64,000 nt of DNA, taken from contig NZ_RWIV01000001.1 in NCBI RefSeq assembly GCF_003944835.1, positions 2,736,530-2,800,529 of the forward strand, given 5' to 3'. This document shows positions 26,930-34,829 of this stretch, one piece after another. How positions within the stretch are numbered: position 1 is the first letter of the stretch; every line of letters begins with the position of its first letter. The DNA is from Bacillus sp. HMF5848. GTDB lineage: Bacteria; Bacillota; Bacilli; Bacillales; HMF5848. The notes beneath the pieces are model-generated. The model searched no databases. It was not told where the DNA came from and was given only the letters and a program-made list of their open reading frames with translations. Made by a program: the position numbers and the translations under genes.

Positions 26930-26975
26930 GTAAAGTTCGTATTAAAAAATGTAAAGACTTGTCGTAAAATGTAAA
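26930..26975 (-). promoter_or_regulatory. possible PhoP box array upstream of the Ugp-type operon
   Basis: On the minus strand TTTACA or TTTACG recurs at exact 20-bp steps (ending at 26975, 26955 and 26935). Weaker hexamers (ACGACA, TTAATA) lie halfway between them. PhoP sites in Bacillus are direct repeats of TT(A/T/C)ACA about every 11 bp on one face of DNA, which this approximates. Confidence 0.4.
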
Positions 26976-27107
26976 TTTTTTGTCAGCGTATAGAGTATTT
27001 AGTAATACATTTTCCTTTAATAAGCAGATTGAAGAAAGGTATTCATTCATAAATTTCAACTGAATTGGAGAAAATTTTCATATACAATTGTGAAATGAGT
27101 GCTGCAC

Positions 27108-28328
27108 ATGAACAAAACACGCTATAAAAAAGGTATCTTAACAGCATTTAACATTAATATTGCTCAGCTAAGAAGTCCGAATGCAGTTATGTGGTGGTCA
27201 GCAGCTATGCCTGGATTCGGTCATATTATGATTTGTAAATACCTTAGGGGTTTCTTATTAATCATTTGGGAATTTATTGTAAACATAAATGCACATTTAA
27301 ACTTAGCAATCTTTTATACATTTTTAGGACGCTATGAGGAAGCAATTCAAGTACTTGACACGAACTGGATTCTTTTATATGTACCCGTATATTTGTTTAG
27401 CATTTGGGATAGTGGAAGAGTCGCAATTGATATAAACAAATATGCTATCTTGGCTGACACAAATGGTTCTGTCTCAGAAATAGAACCGATTTCTTTTTCT
27501 GCATTAGAGAATAATTATTTAGATAAGTTTAGCAATAAAATCGCGATATTTTGGTCATTTGTATTCCCAGGACTAGGTCATTTATATATAGGTCGAACAC
27601 CATCAGGATTTTATATTATAGTATGGATGGTTATTGTTGTGTATTTTTCTAATCTTTTAACAAGTATTCATCTTACCTTTACTGGAAATGTTTATTCGGC
27701 TAGTCAAATCTTGAATCCAGAATGGCTAATATTTTTACCGTCCATGTATTGCTTTGCTGCCTATGACGCTTATCAGAATTGTGATTCATTTAACCATTTA
27801 ATGAAGCAACAACAAGATTATTATTTAATTAATAAATTTCAAAACAAGTCACTTTTAAATAGCATTTCATTCCTACAGAAGGAAGTTGATGGCATGAATA
27901 TCATCGGTTCATTTGATAACTCTTTATATGTTGAATTAGCTATTAATGAGCTAAGAGAGCATGGGTTAAGCCAAGACAAAGTTCTCGCTATCCCACTAAC
28001 AGAAGTGCAACCGGCGCAAAAAACCCTTGACATTCTAAAAGGTGATGTCGTGAATTTAAATATTTTCAGCTTTGCTTTTGGTACCATCTTCTCATTGTTT
28101 GGCGTTATATATGGATTTGTATTAATAGGCGGACCTGTTACCTGGGGGCTTTTATCTCTTTTCATCGGTTTGGGCGTTGGATATGTTGTAGATTTAATTA
28201 GACTCAAGAAACAAAAGAGTAAAAAAGGTGGTGTATTCGTTATAGTACAATGCAACAAGGAAAATGTAAATCAAGTAAAAGAAATATTATTTAACAATTG
28301 CACAAATGGATTACATGTCATTCAATAA
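27108..28328 (+). CDS. polytopic membrane protein with duplicated TM2-like motif
   Basis: Not a named family to me. About 406 residues. Two halves each contain a PGxGH-type membrane hairpin: AAMPGFGHIMICKYLRGF near residue 30 and FPGLGHLYIGRTPSGF near 153. Both resemble the TM2 domain. A soluble stretch at ~255-305 (NIIGSFDNSLYVELAINELR) recalls the small-protein ferredoxin-like folds of stress proteins. It is followed by two glycine-rich segments (FAFGTIFSLFGVIYG, LFIGLGVGYVV). No clear ribosome binding site precedes either candidate start (GTG 27099, ATG 27108). Confidence 0.75.
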   Translation: MNKTRYKKGILTAFNINIAQLRSPNAVMWWSAAMPGFGHIMICKYLRGFLLIIWEFIVNINAHLNLAIFYTFLGRYEEAIQVLDTNWILLYVPVYLFSIWDSGRVAIDINKYAILADTNGSVSEIEPISFSALENNYLDKFSNKIAIFWSFVFPGLGHLYIGRTPSGFYIIVWMVIVVYFSNLLTSIHLTFTGNVYSASQILNPEWLIFLPSMYCFAAYDAYQNCDSFNHLMKQQQDYYLINKFQNKSLLNSISFLQKEVDGMNIIGSFDNSLYVELAINELREHGLSQDKVLAIPLTEVQPAQKTLDILKGDVVNLNIFSFAFGTIFSLFGVIYGFVLIGGPVTWGLLSLFIGLGVGYVVDLIRLKKQKSKKGGVFVIVQCNKENVNQVKEILFNNCTNGLHVIQ

Positions 28329-28363
28329 TTCTAGGCGCATTTAGTACTTTTTTGAAATGTGAA

Positions 28364-28412
28364 GAAGGGACTGTCCAAAAAAATGCTAGGCATTTATTGA
28401 ACAGTCCCTTTT
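28364..28412 (+). terminator. terminator between the membrane protein gene and dinB
   Basis: AAGGGACTGT (28365-28374) pairs with ACAGTCCCTT (28401-28410) around a 26-nt loop, then TTTT. Confidence 0.75.
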
Positions 28413-28438
28413 CTGCTAACACTATTGAATGTTTTTTA

Positions 28439-29677
28439 CTAATCATCCTGTAAAAAATCTTTGTTAAAGCTTGTCTCGTTCATAATGTCAGACGTATGTT
28501 TGGCAGAGGGTTTCTTGTCAAATCCTTTTTTTATAGCATTCGCGCCATACTTTTTATTAATTCTAGACATAGCAGATATGATCGGTTCGTCTTTTACATC
28601 TTTTTCATAGGAGAAAATATCTAGTTGCTTATAAGCTTCTTGCTTCTCTAATAGATCTTGTGCGGTTACTCCTAATAGGCGCACTGCGTCGCCATTCCAA
28701 TTTTGTTGAAATAACCGATATGCTTCGTCAAAAACCGCTTCTGTGGTCATAATTGGATTATCCAGTTTCCGACTTCTTGTGATTGTTTGTCTAGACGCAT
28801 AGCGTATTGTAACTTGCACATTCTTGGATAGAACATGCTTATTGTGCATACGATTAGACACAGATTGAGCCAGTTTTCGAATTACATTTTGCAGTTGTTT
28901 TTCGTCAGTCGTATCATTTGATAGTGTTGTAGAATTACCAATACTTTTAAAATCATATATGGCATCCGGATCGACTGCTCTATTATCGATACCCATGGCT
29001 CTTTCTTTCAAGCGAATACCGTTTATCCCTAGTAAGAGCTTCATTTGGATATCCTCGATACTTGGTAAATCTCCAATGGTAGTAACACCTATTGTTTTAA
29101 GTTTGATTGCTGTTTTTTCACCTACTCCATGCATATCTTCTATAGGAAGCGGCCATAAAATCTTTGACATATCACGCTTGCGAAGCACGGTAATGCCTAG
29201 TGGCTTTTTCATGTTTGATGCCATTTTCGCAAGAAATTTATTAGGGGCGATCCCTATACTACAAGGTAGTTGCATATCTGCTAATAGTCTATTTTGTATT
29301 GTGTGTGCTAGCTGTAGTGGATGTATTTTTTTTGCTAGCTCAGTCACATCAACATAACCTTCATCTATGGACACAGGCTCCACTAACTCTGTATACTCAC
29401 GTAATAGCTCGAACATAGCTTTAGATGCATGACGATAGCGCTCAAAATTAGGTTTACGGATAATCAAGTCTGGACATAGCTTTTTCGCTTCCCATAACGG
29501 CATCGTTGTTTTGACACCGTGTTTCCTAGCCTCATAGCTACACGTCACAATAATACCTCTTCGTTCTTCTGGGTTTCCAGCAATTGCAAGCGGTTTGCCT
29601 TTCAGCGTAGGGTCACATGCCATCTCAACAGAAGCATAGAAACTGTTCATATCTATATGAAATATAACGATACTCAC
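28439..29677 (-). CDS. dinB: DNA polymerase IV (Y family)
   Basis: An error-prone translesion polymerase. FHIDMNSFYASVE at residues 5-17 carries the first catalytic Asp, and the SIDE-type motif PVSIDEGYVD near residue 102 the others. Helix-hairpin-helix and little-finger regions follow. Length 412 is normal. It starts at a GTG after GGAGGCGATATA, 21 nt after cheW, and so is probably co-transcribed with it. It corresponds to yqjH in B. subtilis. No beta-clamp motif was examined in detail. Confidence 0.95.
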   Translation of the reverse strand: MSIVIFHIDMNSFYASVEMACDPTLKGKPLAIAGNPEERRGIIVTCSYEARKHGVKTTMPLWEAKKLCPDLIIRKPNFERYRHASKAMFELLREYTELVEPVSIDEGYVDVTELAKKIHPLQLAHTIQNRLLADMQLPCSIGIAPNKFLAKMASNMKKPLGITVLRKRDMSKILWPLPIEDMHGVGEKTAIKLKTIGVTTIGDLPSIEDIQMKLLLGINGIRLKERAMGIDNRAVDPDAIYDFKSIGNSTTLSNDTTDEKQLQNVIRKLAQSVSNRMHNKHVLSKNVQVTIRYASRQTITRSRKLDNPIMTTEAVFDEAYRLFQQNWNGDAVRLLGVTAQDLLEKQEAYKQLDIFSYEKDVKDEPIISAMSRINKKYGANAIKKGFDKKPSAKHTSDIMNETSFNKDFLQDD

Positions 29678-29698
29678 TATATCGCCTCCATATTAGGC

Positions 29699-30151
29699 TT
29701 ACTGAGTCGCGATTTGATTACGTACCTCTTCTAATTCGTCAAGCTTAGCATATAGCTTAGCTGGCTCCACTAGCGTTATTAGCCTCTCAGGTAAATTAAC
29801 AACACCAGAGAAGTATGACGATGTTTGGAAGGCTAGTACATTGACTTGCTTAATACTATCTTCTTCTACATCTAAGATTTCTTTAGCATCATCAACTAAT
29901 ACGCCAAATGAAAAACCTTCTACTTGCATTACTAATACTTTCACTTTTTCAGACTTTTCTATGCGTTTATTGAAAAAAATTAAACCTGAGTCTAATATTG
30001 GAACAAGTTCTCCACGTATTTTTGCAACACCCATCATATAAGAAGGCATATGTGGAATGACCGTCGCCTCGACCCATTTCTCTATAGACACAACATGCTG
30101 TACTGGCACACCGTATTCTTCTCGTCCTGTTTGGAATACTACCATTTTCAT
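29699..30151 (-). CDS. cheW: CheW-like chemotaxis coupling protein
   Basis: A 150-residue single CheW domain (KMVVFQTGREEYGVPVQHV, KIRGELVPILD, VLVDDAKEILDV, FSGVVNLPERLITLVE) that would link methyl-accepting receptors to the CheA kinase. No receiver domain follows, so it is CheW rather than CheV. The ATG at 30151 follows GGGAGAGTTGATAGTT; the longer frame to 30190 is unnecessary. It sits apart from any che or fla cluster, so it may be an extra paralogue. Confidence 0.88.
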   Translation of the reverse strand: MKMVVFQTGREEYGVPVQHVVSIEKWVEATVIPHMPSYMMGVAKIRGELVPILDSGLIFFNKRIEKSEKVKVLVMQVEGFSFGVLVDDAKEILDVEEDSIKQVNVLAFQTSSYFSGVVNLPERLITLVEPAKLYAKLDELEEVRNQIATQ

Positions 30152-30287
30152 AACTATCAACTCTCCCTTTACTCTTTCGGCATGTATCAACTAATTTCTA
30201 CAAATATTTTATCATATTTTTTCTTATAAAATTAAGATTTATAAAATCGGGCAACAAGTTAGGAATGATTTCTTATTCAATAAAAAG

Positions 30288-30410
30288 CGCAAGCGCCTTG
30301 CTCAGCCCCGATATGCTTAAGACGTAACGAACCCACAGGAAGGTCTTTCCTCCAAAGTGAGCAACTGAAGACGACTTCAAGGAGCTAGACACTAATCTAG
30401 CTTAAAAACT
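30288..30410. repeat. dispersed Bacillus-type intergenic repeat, copy 2
   Basis: Begins AAGCGCAAGCGCCTTGCTCA, continues CCCCGATATGCTTAAGACG, and ends AAGGAGCTAGACACTAATCT. The end shares the GGAGyTAGACA-TAATCTA motif with the block at 103-233. It fills most of the gap between the PepT-like gene and cheW. Nothing coding is seen. Confidence 0.6.
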
Positions 30411-30427
30411 TATACTTTTACGTCAAA

Positions 30428-30457
30428 AAAAGTGCACACTAGCTTTAGTGTACACTT
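30428..30457 (-). terminator. terminator after the PepT-like gene
   Basis: AAGTGCACACT pairs with AGTGTACACTT (one mismatch) around AGCTTT; the minus strand then runs into TTTTTT. Confidence 0.75.
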
Positions 30458-30474
30458 ATCTATCCATAAAGGAT

Positions 30475-31593
30475 TTATTTCGCTACTTCTTCTACTATAG
30501 CGACTACCATCTCAGCAAGCTTTACAAGCTCCCCTACAGGCATTCTTTCACTTTTCGTATGAATCTCTTCATATCCCACTGCTAAGTTTACCGTAGGGAT
30601 GCCAAAACCAGCTATTACGTTGGCATCGCTTCCTCCCCCACTATGCAATAGTTCACATGGTCTTCCAATTTTGCCTGCTGCCTTTCTTGCAACTTCCACA
30701 ACATGGTCTCCTTCGCCATATTTGAAGCCAGGATACATAACATCAATAATTACGTCTGCTTTACCACCCATATCAGCAGCTACTGTTTCAAACGCTTCTT
30801 TCATCTTCGCGACTTGTGCTTCCATTTTTTCAGGAACTAGTGACCGCGCTTCCGCTAAAATATCTACGTGGTCACACACGATATTTGTTTGTGTGCCTCC
30901 TTCGAAACGTCCAATGTTTGCGGTCGTTTCTTTGTCAATCCGACCTAGAGGCATTTTAGCAATGGCTTTGGCAGCAATCGTAATGGCAGATACACCCTTC
31001 TCAGGAGCAACACCGGCATGAGCTGTTTTCCCTTGAATTGTAGCTTTAATTTTTGCTTGAGTAGGTGCTGCCACCACTATATTTCCTACCTGTCCATCAC
31101 TATCTAATGCATAACCAAACTTGGCTGTTACCAAACTTGGATCCAATGCTTTGGCACCTACTAAACCGGATTCTTCCCCAACCGTTATAATAAATTGTAT
31201 ATCCCCATGCTCTATGTTTTGTTCCTTTAGGACACGGATAACCTCTAGCATTACTGCCAGTCCCGCTTTATCATCTGCACCTAAAATGGTAGTACCATCT
31301 GTCACTACATAACCATCTTCTACAGTAGGCTTAATATTTTTACCAGGAACAACCGTGTCCATATGCGATGTAAAGTAAATTGTATCTACACCCTGTTTTG
31401 TTCCCTTCAAATTACAAATTAAGTTTCCAGCACCATGACCTGTTTGTGACGTTGTGTCATCTTCAAACACATCCACTCCAAGCGCCATGAATTTTTCTTT
31501 TAAAACCTTTGCAATTTCTGCTTCAAACTTTGTTTCAGAATCAACTTGTACTAATTCAAGAAACTCTTGTAATAAACGTTCTTGTTGAATCAT
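30475..31593 (-). CDS. yqjE: M20 family aminotripeptidase-like protein (YqjE)
   Basis: A zinc peptidase of the PepT-like M20B branch. Metal motifs are TSHMDTVVPG near residue 74, TILGADDKAGLA near 105 and TVGEESGLVGAK near 139. A dimerisation lid follows, with GKTAHAGVAPEKG near 193. The ATG at 31593, after GGGAGGCCATACATAT, gives 372 residues against 371 for B. subtilis YqjE. The 37-residue longer frame is not supported. It lies next to the carboxyltransferase gene as in B. subtilis, but terminators on both sides make it monocistronic. Confidence 0.92.
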   Translation of the reverse strand: MIQQERLLQEFLELVQVDSETKFEAEIAKVLKEKFMALGVDVFEDDTTSQTGHGAGNLICNLKGTKQGVDTIYFTSHMDTVVPGKNIKPTVEDGYVVTDGTTILGADDKAGLAVMLEVIRVLKEQNIEHGDIQFIITVGEESGLVGAKALDPSLVTAKFGYALDSDGQVGNIVVAAPTQAKIKATIQGKTAHAGVAPEKGVSAITIAAKAIAKMPLGRIDKETTANIGRFEGGTQTNIVCDHVDILAEARSLVPEKMEAQVAKMKEAFETVAADMGGKADVIIDVMYPGFKYGEGDHVVEVARKAAGKIGRPCELLHSGGGSDANVIAGFGIPTVNLAVGYEEIHTKSERMPVGELVKLAEMVVAIVEEVAK

Positions 31594-31712
31594 ATATGTA
31601 TGGCCTCCCTGTTTAAATCTCATCATTAGTATACCCTTTGTAACTGTTGATGGAAACTGTTTCGTTTTACGAATTAGAAATTTGATATATGCTTTCCCAT
31701 ACAAGACAATAT

Positions 31713-31746
31713 AAAAAGGTCGGAAGCTAAAAGTAGCTTCTCGACC
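31713..31746 (-). terminator. terminator after the carboxyltransferase gene
   Basis: GGTCGGAAGCT pairs with AGCTTCTCGACC (one bulge) around AAAAGT; the minus strand continues with TTTTT. Confidence 0.75.
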
Positions 31747-31760
31747 ACTAATATCTATTA

Positions 31761-33317
31761 TTATAAAGGAATATTGCCGTGCTTTTTCAGTGGACGCTCT
31801 TCTTTTTTATTGCGCATAATTTCAAGCGCTGTTATAAGCTTTATTCTTGTTTCTCGTGGATCTATTACGTCGTCTACCATACCACGGCTTGCAGCAACAT
31901 ATGGGTTAGCAAACTTATGGCGATATTCTTCAATTTTTTCTGCACGCGTTACTTCCGGATTATCACTATTTTCAATATCATGAGCGAATATTATATTGGC
32001 AGCTCCTTGCGGGCCCATAACAGCAATTTCTGCGTTTGGCCATGCAAACACGATATCTGCACCAATAGATTTACTGTTTAATGCCACATAAGCGCCACCG
32101 AACGCTTTACGTAAAATAACCGTCATTTTAGGTACCGTAGCTTCTGAATACGCATATAATATTTTCGCACCATGTCTTATAATTCCACCATGCTCCTGTT
32201 TTACACCTGGGAAGAACCCAGTAACATCTTCAAACGTAATAATAGGAATATGAAAGCAATCACAGAAGCGAATAAAGCGAGCTGCTTTATCTGAAGAGTC
32301 TATATCTAGACCACCGGCCATAAATTTAGGCTGATTACATACAAGACCGACTACTTCTCCTTTAATACGAGCCAAACCTATTACAATATTTTTAGCAAAA
32401 TCCTTCTGAATTTCTAAGAACGACCCTTCATCTACTACCTGTTCCACAACTAGACGAACATCATATGGACGAACAGCATCAAATGGCACAATATCAGTTA
32501 GGTCTGGTCGATAATCATCCTCTTCAGCAGTCTGCTGCATAGGTGGAAGCTCTTCATTATTTTGTGGTAAATAACTAAGTAGTAAGCGAACCTTCGCTAA
32601 TACTTCTTCTTCCGTTGCACCTGAGAAATGTGCGTTTCCGCTTATTGAGTTATGTACTTTTGCACCGCCGAGGTCCTCTGAACTGATTTTCTCCCCTGTA
32701 ACTGTTTCTATAACTTTCGGACCTGTTATAAACATTTGGCTCGTTTTTTCAACCATAAATACAAAATCTGTTATGGCTGGTGAATAGACAGCTCCACCTG
32801 CACATGGGCCCATAATAACAGAGATTTGCGGAATAACTCCTGAATATATAGCATTTCTGTAAAAGATAGTACCATATCCATCAAGTGACATAACGCCCTC
32901 TTGAATTCTAGCTCCTCCAGAATCATTTAAACCAATGACAGGAGCACCATTTTTTACAGCTAAATCCATAACATTTGCAATTTTCTTTGCGTGCATTTCC
33001 CCTAATGCTCCACCGAACACTGTAAAATCCTGTGAAAATAAATAGATTGGACGACCGTTTACTTTTCCGTAGCCTGTTACAACACCATCTCCAGGACCAG
33101 CATGACCTTGCAAACCAAAGTCTACACAACGATGCTCAATAAACGGATCTAATTCAACAAATGAGCCTTTATCTACAAGTAATTCAATACGTTCTCTAGC
33201 TGTTAGTTTACCTTTCGCATGCTGTTTATCAATCCGCTTATCTCCACCGCCCAACTCTATTTCCCGCCGTTTATCATACAACTCATTAAGCTTGTCATAA
33301 ATATCTGGCATGGTCAT
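31761..33317 (-). CDS. yqjD: acyl-CoA carboxyltransferase, propionyl-CoA carboxylase beta / methylmalonyl-CoA decarboxylase alpha type (YqjD)
   Basis: Moves carboxyl groups between biotin and propionyl-/methylmalonyl-CoA. It has the two-domain crotonase-like fold: GHAGPGDGVVTGYGKVNG and GGAVYSPAITDFVFMV in the N-half, GGLDIDSSDKAARFIRFCD and MRKAFGGAYVALNSK-like segments in the C-half. 518 residues is full length. Its ATG shares one base with the stop of the epimerase gene, so they are coupled. An in-frame ATG at 33311 has better spacing to GGGGTG. No biotin carboxylase or biotin carrier gene is in the window, so those must lie elsewhere. Confidence 0.92.
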   Translation of the reverse strand: MTMPDIYDKLNELYDKRREIELGGGDKRIDKQHAKGKLTARERIELLVDKGSFVELDPFIEHRCVDFGLQGHAGPGDGVVTGYGKVNGRPIYLFSQDFTVFGGALGEMHAKKIANVMDLAVKNGAPVIGLNDSGGARIQEGVMSLDGYGTIFYRNAIYSGVIPQISVIMGPCAGGAVYSPAITDFVFMVEKTSQMFITGPKVIETVTGEKISSEDLGGAKVHNSISGNAHFSGATEEEVLAKVRLLLSYLPQNNEELPPMQQTAEEDDYRPDLTDIVPFDAVRPYDVRLVVEQVVDEGSFLEIQKDFAKNIVIGLARIKGEVVGLVCNQPKFMAGGLDIDSSDKAARFIRFCDCFHIPIITFEDVTGFFPGVKQEHGGIIRHGAKILYAYSEATVPKMTVILRKAFGGAYVALNSKSIGADIVFAWPNAEIAVMGPQGAANIIFAHDIENSDNPEVTRAEKIEEYRHKFANPYVAASRGMVDDVIDPRETRIKLITALEIMRNKKEERPLKKHGNIPL

Positions 33318-33730
33318 TACACCCCTTTGTTTGGTTTCTCACAAAGCTCTAGCAATACACTACCCGTTGACTTAGGGTGCAAAAATGCAATTTTCGCTTC
33401 ATGAGCACCTATCTTTGGTTTTTCGTGAATTAATCTAATCCCCTTTGTTTTTAGTTCCTCTAATCGTTCTTCAATGGACGTTACACCTAAAGCAACATGG
33501 TGGATTCCTTCTCCGCGCTTCTCAATAAACGTTGCAATTGGACTGTCCGATGATGTAGGTTCAAGAAGTTCCAAACGTGATTGACCAATCTTTACAAATG
33601 CTACTTTGACTCTTTCTGAATCAACTTGCTCAATTCCTTCAAGCTCTAACCCTAATACATCAACATAAAATGGCAGCGACAACTCGAGAGACTTTACAGC
33701 AATACCAATGTGATCAATCTTCTCAATCAT
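33317..33730 (-). CDS. mce: methylmalonyl-CoA epimerase
   Basis: Interconverts (S)- and (R)-methylmalonyl-CoA, joining the carboxylase to the mutase. A vicinal-oxygen-chelate fold with two repeats: [11 protein letters not shown] supplies the first metal histidine, and [14 protein letters not shown] and SVLLELCE the later ligands. The ATG at 33730 follows GGGAGGATAACAAA and gives 137 residues, as expected. It corresponds to yqjC. Confidence 0.94.
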   Translation of the reverse strand: MIEKIDHIGIAVKSLELSLPFYVDVLGLELEGIEQVDSERVKVAFVKIGQSRLELLEPTSSDSPIATFIEKRGEGIHHVALGVTSIEERLEELKTKGIRLIHEKPKIGAHEAKIAFLHPKSTGSVLLELCEKPNKGV

Positions 33731-33886
33731 TTTGTTATCCTCCCTCATCAAGCATGACAAACCAAAGGTTTTGTGAAACTGCTTTCATTTTTTTAGAATT
33801 CTTGAATATTGAGAAAGCCTTCACATAGCTTATATATTCGTGAACATAAAAAAAAATCCTTCTTTTTCCTTTAACGTTTCAAATTT

Positions 33887-33931
33887 AGACAAGATTTCAT
33901 GCTTGTCTAAAAGACGAAAGACAAGTAAAAT
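33887..33931 (+). promoter_or_regulatory. promoter of prli42 with repeated AGACAAG half-sites
   Basis: TTGTCT (33903-33908), 17 nt, TAAAAT (33926-33931) is a good sigma-A promoter. AGACAAG occurs at 33887, inverted at 33902 and again at 33919, so the -35 sits between palindromic half-sites. Confidence 0.55.
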
Positions 33932-33967
33932 AGAAAAAGAGAATCTAGCAATAGGAGGGAAGAACAC

Positions 33968-34060
33968 ATGTCCCGTAAAGCACAAAAATTTATCGTTTAT
34001 TTAATGCTAGCAACCATGCTTTTAACAACTATATTAGCAGGGGCGAGCATGTGGTTTTAA
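33968..34060 (+). CDS. prli42: Prli42-type stressosome-associated membrane miniprotein
   Basis: A 30-residue protein, MSRKAQKFIVYLMLATMLLT followed by TILAGASMWF: a short basic N-terminus and one membrane helix. This fits Prli42, the miniprotein that tethers the stressosome to the membrane in Listeria and is conserved in Bacillus. RBS AGGAGGGAAGAACAC. It has its own promoter and a terminator at 34098. It is too short for most gene finders. Identity rests on length, the conserved YLMLxxMLLxTxLAG pattern and position near yqjA. Confidence 0.85.
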   Translation: MSRKAQKFIVYLMLATMLLTTILAGASMWF

Positions 34061-34097
34061 GCCACTTAGTGACTATAAATAATTTCAACTTTGATAA

Positions 34098-34127
34098 AAG
34101 GAGCTTGGGTTAACGCCCAAGCTCCTT
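34098..34127 (+). terminator. terminator after prli42
   Basis: AAGGAGCTTGGG pairs with CCCAAGCTCCTT around a 6-nt loop, followed by ATTATTT. Confidence 0.85.
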
Positions 34128-34139
34128 ATTATTTCAATT

Positions 34140-34257
34140 TTACTCGTCACATAATCCAAGGTAGTCCTCAACAGCTTTCATTATGTTGAAAGCACCTGTA
34201 TTTTTTTGAAGGTACAGCTACTATGTATCCTTTCTCCGGATGTTGGATTATTGAACC
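34140..34257 (-). pseudogene. possible frameshifted remnant of a gene 3' end
   Basis: On the minus strand one frame reads IIQHPEKGYIVAVPSKK and a second frame continues TGAFNIMKAVEDYLGLCDE to a TAA. The switch falls in a run of seven A. An in-frame stop precedes the first part. The two halves look like one protein C-terminus broken by a 1-nt indel. The family is not recognised. Confidence 0.35.
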
Positions 34258-34315
34258 TTACACCCGGATCCATAATCAATCACATGAAATTCCAATAAAT
34301 CCCATATTTAGAGTT

Positions 34316-34819
34316 TTATGGTAATGCTCTATATTCTTTACCCAATTGTGCAAAGCTTTTATCAGTATTTACAATAAGAATTCTCGTGCCTAATGGGATG
34401 GAATTAAACAATGCCTCCACCTCGTTGTTATTCATTCTTACGCAACCATTAGATACATATTTACCAATACTGTCAGGGTTGTTTGTTCCATGTATCCCAA
34501 AAATTCTACCATCTGTATTGTCTGCATCAAATCCAATCCACCTTGTACCAAGTGGATTATCTGGAGAACCACCAGGAATATCTTTTTTACGATAGTATGG
34601 GTCCTTCGCTTTGACAGTCACAGTAAACAATCCTTCAGGTGTTAAGTCGTTTGTCACACCTGTTGCAACAATGTACGTCCCTTGAATAGTTGCATCATCA
34701 ATATACGTAAGCTCGTTTGTTTTTTTATTAATAATTATAAACGGGTCACCTATAATAGGGTTTACACCTAATGGCCAAATAGGGGAAAATACCAAGGCTA
34801 ACATAACAATAAGCTTCAT
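34316..34819 (-). CDS. L,D-transpeptidase (YkuD family)
   Basis: A probable peptidoglycan cross-linking or remodelling enzyme. The catalytic motif IHGTNNPDSIG ... SNGCVRM near residues 115-140 holds the His and Cys pair. The N-terminus is a hydrophobic signal or anchor (MKLIVMLALVFSPIWPLG). There is no LysM domain, and 167 residues is a short member. It occupies the position of yqjB beside yqjA. GTGATTA precedes the ATG. Confidence 0.88.
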   Translation of the reverse strand: MKLIVMLALVFSPIWPLGVNPIIGDPFIIINKKTNELTYIDDATIQGTYIVATGVTNDLTPEGLFTVTVKAKDPYYRKKDIPGGSPDNPLGTRWIGFDADNTDGRIFGIHGTNNPDSIGKYVSNGCVRMNNNEVEALFNSIPLGTRILIVNTDKSFAQLGKEYRALP

Positions 34820-34829
34820 TTAATCACCT

